Source of the DNA: an uncultured Lachnospiraceae bacterium
GTDB lineage: Bacteria; Bacillota; Clostridia; Lachnospirales; Lachnospiraceae
Length of the DNA: 7,336 nt
Direction of reading: 5' to 3'
NCBI GenBank assembly: GCA_902784025.1
Contig: CACZTF010000035.1
Location: 1-7,336 of the forward strand
Below the pieces are notes generated by a model. It did no database searches, had not been told where the DNA came from, and was given only the letters and a program-made list of their open reading frames with translations. The first letter of the stretch is position 1. Each line of letters begins with the position of its first letter. Positions 1 to 6,165 of this stretch are shown one piece after another. Both the position numbers and the translations under genes were made by a program.

Positions 1-300
1 AACATACGCCTCAGGCTGGTAATAATCGTAGTACGAAACAAAATACTCTACGGCATTTTCCGGAAAAAATTCCTTCATCTCACCGTAGAGCTGCGCAGCC
101 AGTGTCTTATTATGTGACATTATAAGAGTAGGCTTCTGTACCCTTTCAATAATGTTTGCCATTGTAAATGTTTTTCCCGAGCCGGTAACACCCAGCAATG
201 TCTGAAACTGATTTCCCTCTTTAAAACCCTGGGACAGTTTCTCTATTGCTTTCGGCTGGTCGCCGGTGGGTTTAAAATCAGAATGTAATCTAAATTCCAT
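1..300 (-). CDS. uvrB: UvrABC excinuclease subunit B, N-terminal 100 residues (cut by window edge)
   Basis: UvrB is the DNA-damage-verifying helicase-like subunit of the UvrABC nucleotide excision repair complex in the cytoplasm. UvrA loads it onto damaged DNA and it recruits UvrC for incision. The visible 100 codons begin MEFRLHSDFKPTGDQPKAI, the usual UvrB opening. Walker A (GVTGSGKT) is at about residues 37-44, followed by SHNKTLAAQLYGE and the start of the conserved YFVSYYDYYQPEAYV stretch (86-100) that leads into the beta-hairpin used to clamp DNA. The family usually has Ala where this copy has Ser before HNKTLAAQ, a mild change. The ATG is preceded by AAAGG at 307-311 with a 6-nt spacer. 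The start lies 11 nt after the stop of the upstream unknown gene, which suggests co-transcription. I see no convincing LexA box or separate promoter just upstream. About 85% of the protein lies beyond the left edge. Confidence 0.97.
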   Translation of the reverse strand, partial: MEFRLHSDFKPTGDQPKAIEKLSQGFKEGNQFQTLLGVTGSGKTFTMANIIERVQKPTLIMSHNKTLAAQLYGEMKEFFPENAVEYFVSYYDYYQPEAYV

Positions 301-306
301 ATCAGA

Positions 307-311
307 CCTTT
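307..311 (-). promoter_or_regulatory. Ribosome binding site of uvrB
   Basis: The minus strand reads AAAGG followed by a 6-nt spacer and ATG. It sits in the 11-nt gap after the stop codon of the upstream gene, so translation of uvrB probably follows closely on that gene. Confidence 0.6.
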
Positions 312-1235
312 TTAATAACTCTTTTGACCACAGGTTTTGCAGACATAATGATCAAATACCTTTTCATCATATGCAGCTTGATCCGTCACAGTTACATCCT
401 TTAGGATCTCTTCCGTTCTGGTTGAAAAATCGTATGCAGTGTCGTCCGGTGAAATATGCATCATATTCTTAAAATAATTCAGATTTTTTTTATCATATTC
501 CCTGCTTGTCTCAAATATAAGATTTCCATTTGCCAGTTTACATACCTGATAAAACGAAGAATCTTCATATTCTGTCAGAAAAACGAAAAAGAGAGAGCCG
601 TTGTATGTACATTCTGTTATCTCGCGGTTTCCTACTGTTCTTTTTTCATTATGAGTCTGTGCATCATGGTGAACAGTCCTGTACACGGCTTCCCATGAAT
701 GTCTGTGCTGCGTAGCTTGTGACGTATTACCTCCGCCTGAATTTGATGATCCCTGTTCCGTTTTTTTATCATTTGGCAGATATGTATAGATGTCTGTGTC
801 GTCATCTTCATTTCCTTCATCATCATACAAATCTGAATATTCCGGTCCCTGCCCGTCTGCATCCTCCCGGCGTCCGTCTTTGTCATTATCTTTATCTTTG
901 TTTTTTTTCTCTTCTTCTTTTCTTTTCTCTTCCGCTCTCTTTTTTTCCTCTTCTTCTTTCTTTTTTTTCTTTTCCTCTTCTTTTGCTTTCAGACGATCGG
1001 AAACATTCTTTTCTTCCTGTCGTTCTTTTTCCTCATATTCCTTTTCCTTCTGTTCTTCCAGCTTTTTCTTTTCTTCTTCGGATAGTGTAGTCTCTGATGA
1101 TGTTGTCTCCTGTGCTATATCCGTGGAGTTTTCATAACTAACATCAGAACGGCTTCCGAAATTGACCACTCCCAATATTATACCTGCAGCAGCTCCTGCT
1201 CCGATTATCAAGGGTATATATACTTTTTTTTTCAT
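312..1235 (-). CDS. Membrane-anchored protein with Lys/Glu-rich stalk and split His/CxxC module, function unknown
   Basis: I do not recognise a named family for the whole 307-residue protein. It opens MKKK and then has one hydrophobic segment (about residues 6-25) with no lipobox cysteine, so it is probably an N-terminal signal anchor with the rest outside the membrane. A Thr/Ser/Glu linker (37-52) leads into a very charged Lys/Glu/Arg stretch (53-112), a likely long helix or coiled coil. An Asp/Glu-rich segment (115-149) and a Ser/Gly/Asn linker (160-176) follow. The C-terminal part has HRHSW (177-181), VHHDAQTH (188-195), TDQAAYDEKVFDHY (284-297) and a final CKTCG (C299, C302). From memory, these pieces resemble a short surface-protein module in which they lie nearly side by side, which would make residues 202-280 an insertion. 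A metal-binding role is inference. The ATG overlaps the ruvB stop by 1 nt (TAATG) and has AGGGGGG at 1243-1249, 7 nt upstream. It sits between two repair genes, but nothing in the protein suggests repair. Confidence 0.85.
   Translation of the reverse strand: MKKKVYIPLIIGAGAAAGIILGVVNFGSRSDVSYENSTDIAQETTSSETTLSEEEKKKLEEQKEKEYEEKERQEEKNVSDRLKAKEEEKKKKKEEEEKKRAEEKRKEEEKKNKDKDNDKDGRREDADGQGPEYSDLYDDEGNEDDDTDIYTYLPNDKKTEQGSSNSGGGNTSQATQHRHSWEAVYRTVHHDAQTHNEKRTVGNREITECTYNGSLFFVFLTEYEDSSFYQVCKLANGNLIFETSREYDKKNLNYFKNMMHISPDDTAYDFSTRTEEILKDVTVTDQAAYDEKVFDHYVCKTCGQKSY
901..990. repeat. Polypyrimidine/polypurine low-complexity tract
   Basis: On the plus strand bases 901-990 are pyrimidines except for G934 and G985, with an uninterrupted 50-nt run at 935-984 and a 33-nt run at 901-933. 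It includes T8 runs at 901-908 and 961-968. On the coding strand it is the AAA/GAA/GAG codon run for the Lys/Glu-rich stretch of the unknown protein. Weaker continuation runs to about 1080. The protein composition explains the tract, but mirror-like homopurine DNA of this length can also adopt unusual structures and slip in replication. Confidence 0.85.
1224..1232 (-). repeat. A9 homopolymer in codons 2-4 of the unknown gene
   Basis: The coding strand reads ATG then nine A residues then GTATATATA, so codons 2-4 are all AAA. A one-base slip here would frame-shift nearly the whole protein. The lysines also serve as the positive N-terminal flank of the membrane anchor, an ordinary reason for AAA codons. 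Confidence 0.8.
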
Positions 1236-2260
1236 TATCCATCCCCCCTGTCATCAATCTCTTCCGGCTTTTTTCTTCCAACAGAATCGTATGCCCTGGC
1301 TGCTGCAACACGGCCTCTTTGTGTTCTGTTGATAAATCCTTTTTGTACCAGATAAGGCTCGTAAACCTCTTCCAGCGTCCCCGCATCTTCGCCGATTGAG
1401 GCTGCAAGAGAGTCTACACCTACCGGTCCGCCGTTAAACTGGTCTATAAGAGTGATCAGTATCCTTCTGTCGTTTCCGTCAAGACCGTTCATATCCACTT
1501 CAAGCGATGAAAGAGCATGATCTGCCACATCCGAGGTGATGATTCCGTCAAACTCTACCTGCGCAAAGTCCCTGACACGTTTTAAAAATCTGTTTGCAAG
1601 CCTGGGAGTCCCCCTTGATCTTTTTGCCAGTTCCTTCGCGCCGCCATCATCTATAGATACATTCAGAACGCCGGCTGATCTTTTTATTATGATCTCAAGT
1701 TCTTCATCGGAATAATACTCAAGATGACTTACAACTCCGAACCTGTCGCGAAGAGGGGCAGACAAAAGTCCCGCTCTTGTTGTTGCCCCTACAAGAGTAA
1801 ATGGCGGAAGATCAAGTCTTATGGATTTCGCCGTAGCACCTTTCCCAAGTATTATATCTATTGCATAGTCCTCCATCGCAGGATACAGTATCTCCTCAAC
1901 CTGTCTGTTCAGACGGTGTATCTCATCTACAAACAACACGTCCCCTTCCGACAGCCCCGAGAGTATCGCCGCAAGCTCTCCGGGACGTTCTACGGCCGGA
2001 CCGCTTGTGATCTTTAATCTTGTCCCCATCTCTTCCGCAATGATACCTGCAAGCGTGGTCTTTCCCAGCCCCGGCGGGCCGTACAACAGAACATGGTCAA
2101 GGGCTTCCCCCCTTTCTTTCGCAGCTTTTATGTATATGCTTAGATTATCACGAACCTTTTTCTGACCGATATATTCACTTAAGTTTTTAGGCCGGAGACT
2201 GTTTTCCTGTATTTTATCTTCAGGAGTCAGTTCCGCCGAAATAATACGTTTGTCAGACAT
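1235..2260 (-). CDS. ruvB: Holliday junction branch migration ATPase RuvB
   Basis: RuvB is the hexameric AAA+ motor that, loaded by RuvA, drives branch migration of Holliday junctions during recombinational repair. The 341-residue length is normal. Visible landmarks are the N-terminal LRPKNLSEYIGQ (22-32), Walker A GPPGLGKTT (61-69), Walker B LFVDEIH (109-115), sensor 1 LVGATTR (156-162), APLRDRFG with the arginine finger (168-174), the sensor 2 segment RGTPRLANRFLKR (217-229), and a C-terminal winged helix containing GGPVGVDSLA and EPYLVQKGFINRTQRGR. The ATG has a modest AGGGA (2267-2271) 6 nt upstream. It follows ruvA by 49 nt, a gap with no visible terminator or clear promoter. Its TAA stop shares one base with the ATG of the next gene, in the same GGATAATG context seen at the gcvH/gcvPA junction. 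No damage is apparent. Confidence 0.98.
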   Translation of the reverse strand: MSDKRIISAELTPEDKIQENSLRPKNLSEYIGQKKVRDNLSIYIKAAKERGEALDHVLLYGPPGLGKTTLAGIIAEEMGTRLKITSGPAVERPGELAAILSGLSEGDVLFVDEIHRLNRQVEEILYPAMEDYAIDIILGKGATAKSIRLDLPPFTLVGATTRAGLLSAPLRDRFGVVSHLEYYSDEELEIIIKRSAGVLNVSIDDGGAKELAKRSRGTPRLANRFLKRVRDFAQVEFDGIITSDVADHALSSLEVDMNGLDGNDRRILITLIDQFNGGPVGVDSLAASIGEDAGTLEEVYEPYLVQKGFINRTQRGRVAAARAYDSVGRKKPEEIDDRGDG

Positions 2261-2266
2261 GTTTTT

Positions 2267-2271
2267 TCCCT
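2267..2271 (-). promoter_or_regulatory. Ribosome binding site of ruvB
   Basis: AGGGA lies 6 nt before the ruvB ATG. It is weaker than the sites of gcvT and gcvH. The rest of the 49-nt ruvA-ruvB gap (2261-2309) is AT-rich, and I see no hairpin or promoter in it. Confidence 0.5.
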
Positions 2272-2309
2272 ATAACAATTTATAACTACATATTTTCTTC
2301 AGCATTTGG

Positions 2310-2900
2310 TTATATATTCTTCAACGCCAATTTGATGATCTCTTCCACTGAAAGACCTTGTGTATCACCGATCTTCTTCACGGCCCCGACAGCTTCGGAT
2401 GATGAGATCCCCAATGCTCCCAGGGCTTCTAAAGCTTCACTGACAACACCTCCTGAAAGATCAGACGCTGCACCTTTGACAGAAAAATCTTCCACCGGAG
2501 CACTTATCTTGTCTTTCAGTTCAAGAACCAGTCTTTGAGCCGTTTTTTTGCCTACTCCCGGGGCAGAAGATATTTTCTTTTCATCGTCCGTGAGGATCGC
2601 AAGCCGCAGCTCATCCGGCGTGGCATACGATAGTATCGACAATGCTCCTTTGGGACCGATACCGCTTACATTCAGCATAAGCTTGAAAAATTCAAGATCA
2701 TCACGGGTAACAAATCCATATAGATTTATCATGTCTTCCCTAACATACATGTAAGTATATATTTTAAGCTCCGATCCTACAGGAGGCAGCCCGGACAAGA
2801 CTGACGCCGGAACGTTTATATTCATTCCGAATCCGTTTGTTTCTATTACTATCTGTTCTGTTCCGGTTTCCGCAAGAATTCCGGTTATATATGATATCAA
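2310..2900 (-). CDS. ruvA: Holliday junction DNA helicase subunit RuvA (TTG start)
   Basis: RuvA binds four-way junctions as a tetramer and loads RuvB rings onto opposing arms. The 196 residues show the family's three parts. The first is an OB-fold (about 1-63) starting MISYITG and containing the acidic pin E55-D56 in YVREDMINLYGF. The second is a helix-hairpin-helix domain with NVSGIGPKGA (77-86) and SAPGVGKKTA (112-121). The third is a flexible linker and C-terminal RuvB-binding domain ending LSVEEIIKLALKNI. The start codon is TTG: the next in-frame Met is residue 26, which would remove half the OB-fold, and no other start lies just upstream. GAGGAAA precedes it, with GAGG 8 nt from TTG. 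The gene overlaps the gcvPB stop by 4 nt (TTGA), so translational coupling to glycine decarboxylase is likely. ruvC is not in the window. Confidence 0.96.
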   Translation of the reverse strand: MISYITGILAETGTEQIVIETNGFGMNINVPASVLSGLPPVGSELKIYTYMYVREDMINLYGFVTRDDLEFFKLMLNVSGIGPKGALSILSYATPDELRLAILTDDEKKISSAPGVGKKTAQRLVLELKDKISAPVEDFSVKGAASDLSGGVVSEALEALGALGISSSEAVGAVKKIGDTQGLSVEEIIKLALKNI

Positions 2901-4339
2901 TCTTCTTTCCTCACGAATCTGACAACAGGATTTCTTGCAGCCTTTACTTCATCGGGTCTTCCCACACACGTATCATGGGGAGCAGAATGCAGCGATTCAG
3001 GTTCTTTTTGTGCCATTTCCTTAAGCTTTTTTAAATTTTCAACTGCCAGATCAAGCATTTCCCTGGGTTCTGTTTCCGTGGGCTCAGCCATAAGTGCTTC
3101 ATGGACTATCAGGGGAAAATACATGGTAGGCGGATGCATTTTCATATCCAGAAGTCCCTTTGCCACATCTATCGCAGCACAACCTGTTTCTTCTTTTAAA
3201 CTGCCCAGATCCATAACGAATTCATGCATACATGTTTCGTCATAAGCCATATCAAAAGTATCTTTAAGTGCCACCCTCATATAATTTGCATTCAGCACGG
3301 CATTTTGTGCTGTTTTAACTATACCGTCCCTGCCAAGTGACAGTATATAGCTCAATGCCTTGACAGCAACTAAAAAATTACCGTGGAACCCCTTCATGTC
3401 ACCGATAGACTTTGATGCTTTTTTCCATATATAATTGCCGTCCTTATCAATATCTGCGCTGCCACCCGGCATATGATCTGACAGAAATGCCTTACATCCT
3501 ACGGGACCGGAACCGGGGCCGCCGCCGCCGTGGGGTGTGGAAAATGTTTTGTGGAGATTAACGTGTACCACATCAAATCCCATATCACCCGGACGGCAGA
3601 TTCCCATAATGGCATTTAGATTTGCGCCGTCATAGTAACACAATCCTCCTGCATCATGTACGATATCTGTTACCGCTTTTATATTTTTATCAAAAAGGCC
3701 GACAGTATTAGGGTTAGTCAGCATCAGCCCTGCTGTGTCATCACCGACAGCCGCCTTAAGAGCCTCCAGATCAACACATCCGTCACTGCCTGACGGCACA
3801 TTTACAACTGTAAAGCCTGACATTACCGCACTTGCAGGATTCGTGCCGTGAGCAGAATCCGGAACTATTATCTTTGTACGATTTGTTTCACCCTTTTCCC
3901 TTAAGTATGCCTTGATCAGCAATAATCCGGTAAGCTCTCCGTGGGCTCCCGCTGCAGGCTGAAGGGAAAAGGAATCCATTCCGCAGATCTCACAAAGATC
4001 ATCAGAAAGATCTTTAATAACCTTAAGGCATCCCTGTATGCTTTTCTCACTCTGCAGCGGGTGTATCATGGTAAAACCGGGAAGAGCAGAAGCTGCCTCA
4101 TTTACCTTGGGATTGTATTTCATAGTACATGATCCTAAAGGATAAAACCCGTTATTAATGCCGTATGAACGTCCTGCAAGCCTGGTATAATGTCTGCTTA
4201 TCTCTGTTTCGGATACTTCTGCAAGCCCGGGCATAGTATTTCTTTTTAAGGATTCAGGCATTTCTGTTACCTCAACATCGCATTCCGGCAACAGATCAAG
4301 TCCCCGTCCTGTTCCTCCGATCTCATATATCAGTTCCAT
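2897..4339 (-). CDS. gcvPB: Glycine dehydrogenase (decarboxylating) subunit 2, GcvPB
   Basis: This is the PLP-carrying half of the split P-protein. With GcvPA it decarboxylates glycine and transfers the aminomethyl group to the lipoyl arm of GcvH. The 480-residue length is typical of the separate subunit. Conserved landmarks are GFYPLGSCTMKYNPK (64-78), LQPAAGAHGELTGL (126-139), PDSAHGTNPAS (160-170), LTNPNTVGLFD (207-217), YYDGANLNAI (235-244) and VNLHKTFSTPHGGGGPGSGP (260-279). The lysine of the last motif (K264) is the expected Schiff-base residue. The ATG overlaps the gcvPA stop by 10 nt, and GGAG lies 8 nt before it, inside the gcvPA coding end. The 3' end overlaps ruvA by 4 nt. Fused P-proteins of about 950 residues carry both halves; here they are separate, as is common in Firmicutes. 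The gene looks intact. Confidence 0.97.
   Translation of the reverse strand: MELIYEIGGTGRGLDLLPECDVEVTEMPESLKRNTMPGLAEVSETEISRHYTRLAGRSYGINNGFYPLGSCTMKYNPKVNEAASALPGFTMIHPLQSEKSIQGCLKVIKDLSDDLCEICGMDSFSLQPAAGAHGELTGLLLIKAYLREKGETNRTKIIVPDSAHGTNPASAVMSGFTVVNVPSGSDGCVDLEALKAAVGDDTAGLMLTNPNTVGLFDKNIKAVTDIVHDAGGLCYYDGANLNAIMGICRPGDMGFDVVHVNLHKTFSTPHGGGGPGSGPVGCKAFLSDHMPGGSADIDKDGNYIWKKASKSIGDMKGFHGNFLVAVKALSYILSLGRDGIVKTAQNAVLNANYMRVALKDTFDMAYDETCMHEFVMDLGSLKEETGCAAIDVAKGLLDMKMHPPTMYFPLIVHEALMAEPTETEPREMLDLAVENLKKLKEMAQKEPESLHSAPHDTCVGRPDEVKAARNPVVRFVRKED
2906..2912 (-). promoter_or_regulatory. Ribosome binding site supporting the TTG start of ruvA
   Basis: GAGGAAA within the last codons of gcvPB places GAGG 8 nt before the TTG. 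This supports TTG rather than a downstream ATG as the ruvA start. Confidence 0.65.
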
Positions 4340-5655
4340 TTTTTGTTCTCCAATATTTTTATCAGTGAGTCCATATCAGCTTTGGTATTTTTTTCGGTAA
4401 CGCACCACAGTATCCTGTTTTCTCCAATAGGAAGACCCCCAAGTATTCCCTGCGTTTCAAGATACTCTGTTATTTCCAGGGCATCACCCGGACAATCCGT
4501 TACAAACTCATGGAAAAATTCTTTATCATAGAGGCCCGTAAAGCCGATCTTTTCAAGGCCTTTTTTAAGATAATGTGCCTTAGACATGCATTGCAGAGCC
4601 ACCTCTGCCAGTCCTTTCGCACCAAATGCTGCAAGATAAACACCGGCAGTCAGAGCACATAACGCTTCATTTGAGCAAATGTTAGATCCGGCTTTTTCCC
4701 TTCTTATATGCTGCTCTCTGGCTTGAAGGGTAAGTACAAAAGCCCTGTTCCCATCATTATCTGTTGTCTCTCCTACTATGCGGCCCGGCAGATTTCTCAT
4801 CAGCTTTTCGGTACAAGCCATAAATCCTATATACGGACCTCCGAAACTCAAAGGCAGTCCGAAAGGCTGGGCATCTCCCACTGCAATATCTGCACCGCTG
4901 TCTGCAGGACTTTTCATGATACCCAGTGCAGTAGGATTCACTCCCGTTATAAGCCTGGCACCTGCCTCATGGGTGATCTCTGCGATCTTATCTATATCCT
5001 CAAATATACCGTAAAAATTCGGCTGCTGTATGTATACACATGCGATGCTGTCATCTGACGCTAAAAGTTTTTTCAGCTCATCGGTATCTGTCTGACCGTC
5101 CTTTTGGGGTATTTCCAGATGCTTCGTATCTGTTCCGAAGCAATAGGTCTCCATGACAGAGCGGATATGCGGAGGAGTAAGTGAGCTTATGAGAGCAGAG
5201 CTCCTTTTTCTGTCCCTGCACATATTTACCGCTTCTGCAGCTGCAGTGCCGGCGTCATAAACAGAAGCATTTGAAACAGCCATCCCCGTGAGCTCACATA
5301 TAGCTGTCTGGTATTCGAAAATACTCTGGAGTATCCCCTGGCTGATCTCTGCCTGGTAAGGCGTATATGCCGTTATGAACTCTTCTTTTCCGACAACGCT
5401 TTTTACAATGGACGGAATAAAATGATCATAGGCTCCGGCACCTCTGAAAATATGACGGAACACCTTATTTTTATCCGCAGTCCTCTCCATTATAGATAAG
5501 ACCTCAAGCTCGCTCCTGCCTTCCGGTAATTCAAGCTCTCTGTCAAGCTTCAGATCTGAGGGGATAGTCTTAAAAAGATCATCAAAGTCTTTGTATCCGG
5601 AAGCTTTAAGCATTTGCTGCTGTTCATTATCAGTATTCGGAATATAGCTGCCCAT
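4330..5655 (-). CDS. gcvPA: Glycine dehydrogenase (decarboxylating) subunit 1, GcvPA
   Basis: This is the partner half of the split P-protein. It has the same fold as GcvPB but lacks the PLP lysine, and it completes the active site of the heteromeric enzyme. Its 441 residues carry the family hallmarks: RGAGAYDHFIPSIV (71-84), AYTPYQAEISQGILQSIFEY (96-115), ASVYDAGTAAAEA (130-142), VYIQQPNFYGIFED (207-220), GDAQPFGLPLSFGGPYIGFM (260-279), RNLPGRIVGET (287-297) and LQAREQHIRREKAGSNICSN (310-329). The ATG shares one base with the gcvH stop (TAATG). GAGG lies 7 nt before the start, inside the end of gcvH. The 3' end overlaps gcvPB by 10 nt. These overlaps suggest coupled translation and balanced subunit amounts. 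No break or missing motif is visible. Confidence 0.97.
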   Translation of the reverse strand: MGSYIPNTDNEQQQMLKASGYKDFDDLFKTIPSDLKLDRELELPEGRSELEVLSIMERTADKNKVFRHIFRGAGAYDHFIPSIVKSVVGKEEFITAYTPYQAEISQGILQSIFEYQTAICELTGMAVSNASVYDAGTAAAEAVNMCRDRKRSSALISSLTPPHIRSVMETYCFGTDTKHLEIPQKDGQTDTDELKKLLASDDSIACVYIQQPNFYGIFEDIDKIAEITHEAGARLITGVNPTALGIMKSPADSGADIAVGDAQPFGLPLSFGGPYIGFMACTEKLMRNLPGRIVGETTDNDGNRAFVLTLQAREQHIRREKAGSNICSNEALCALTAGVYLAAFGAKGLAEVALQCMSKAHYLKKGLEKIGFTGLYDKEFFHEFVTDCPGDALEITEYLETQGILGGLPIGENRILWCVTEKNTKADMDSLIKILENKKWN

Positions 5656-6035
5656 TATCCTTCCTCTTCGTCAATGATAGCCTCGATTTCTTTACGATCG
5701 ATAAGATCACCCTGTTCCGTTATTTCTTCTACCTTGATAAGCCATGACTCATAGGGTTCTTCGTTAATAAGGCCGGGACTTTCCAATACGTTTTCGTTTA
5801 CCTCTACGACCTTGCCTGTTACTGGGCAGAAAAGATCTGACACTGCCTTAACTGACTCCACATCACCGAAAACCTCTCCGGCCTCTACTTCATCACCTAC
5901 TTCGGGAAGATTGACAAAAACTATGTCACCCATCTGCTCCTGGGCAAAATCATCAATCCCGACGTATGCCGTATCTCCCTCGATATCAACCCATTCATGT
6001 GTCTTTAAATATGAAATATCTCTTTCGTCTCTCAT
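5655..6035 (-). CDS. gcvH: Glycine cleavage system H protein, lipoyl carrier
   Basis: GcvH is the small shuttle protein whose lipoylated lysine carries the aminomethyl intermediate from the P-protein to GcvT and is then reoxidised by dihydrolipoyl dehydrogenase. The 126-residue length is normal. THEWVDIEGDTAYVGIDDFAQ (12-32), MGDIVFVNLPEVGDEV (35-50) and the lipoylation motif ESVKAVSD are clear. The modified residue is K63, followed by the PVTGKVVEVN strand (71-80) and NEEPYESWLIKV (91-102). The C-terminal tail is strongly acidic (IIDEEEG). The start has AAAGGAG at 6042-6048 with a 6-nt spacer. It is separated from gcvT by 175 nt, an unusually wide gap for this otherwise overlapping cluster, with its own candidate promoter and leader. 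A paralogue such as GcvH-L is unlikely given the gcvP genes directly behind it. Confidence 0.98.
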   Translation of the reverse strand: MRDERDISYLKTHEWVDIEGDTAYVGIDDFAQEQMGDIVFVNLPEVGDEVEAGEVFGDVESVKAVSDLFCPVTGKVVEVNENVLESPGLINEEPYESWLIKVEEITEQGDLIDRKEIEAIIDEEEG

Positions 6036-6041
6036 TTTCTT

Positions 6042-6048
6042 CTCCTTT
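6042..6048 (-). promoter_or_regulatory. Ribosome binding site of gcvH
   Basis: AAAGGAG with a 6-nt spacer before ATG is a strong site. A second purine-rich stretch (AAAGAGG) lies about 10 nt further upstream and may be a decoy. Confidence 0.75.
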
Positions 6049-6071
6049 AAACCTCTTTCTTAAAATTTGAC

Positions 6072-6152
6072 CGGATCATTATTTCAGAGTCAATAAGATC
6101 ATATGATAATGTCCGAAATCATTCCTTTTTTTATGATCCGCAAAGGATCATA
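6072..6152 (-). other. Candidate gcvH leader with competing stems and GATCAT repeats
   Basis: On the minus strand TATGATCC (6152-6145), a 5-nt loop TTTGC and GGATCATA (6139-6132) form a perfect 8-bp hairpin, followed by a run of seven A residues. The descending arm can instead pair as CGGATCAT (6140-6133) with ATGATCCG (6079-6072), also 8 bp, about 25 nt before the gcvH ribosome binding site. The two pairings exclude each other. A 9-nt direct repeat GATCATATG (plus strand) occurs at 6146-6154 and 6097-6105, and the second copy lies in a 10-bp palindrome ATCATATGAT (6098-6107). Four GATC sites fall within 76 nt. The pairings are seen in the sequence; a regulatory role is inference. No core of the known glycine riboswitch is recognisable. 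Confidence 0.45.
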
Positions 6153-6165
6153 TGTAACGTTTACG

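Noticed and set aside
301..420. LexA-type SOS operator in front of uvrB
   Set aside because: I found no GAAC...GTTC dyad near the uvrB start or in the ruvA-ruvB gap. Damage control, if present, would have to act from elsewhere.
719..1137. Plus-strand Ser/Phe/Leu-rich open frames opposite the unknown gene
   Set aside because: They are reverse-complement reflections of the AAA/GAA/GAG codon tract, with no ribosome site and low-complexity products. The minus-strand frame has the anchor, the module and tight operon spacing.
312..1235. Lipoprotein signal on the unknown protein
   Set aside because: The hydrophobic N-terminal segment is not followed by a cysteine in a lipobox; the first cysteine is at residue 209.
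4708..5058. Plus-strand 116-codon open frame opposite gcvPA
   Set aside because: It is an antisense shadow of conserved gcvPA motifs, and its product has no recognisable domain.
6122..6152. Intrinsic terminator from the hairpin with an adjacent homopolymer
   Set aside because: On the minus strand the stem is followed by A residues, not T. On the plus strand the T-run comes before the stem. Neither orientation gives a stem followed by a U-tract.
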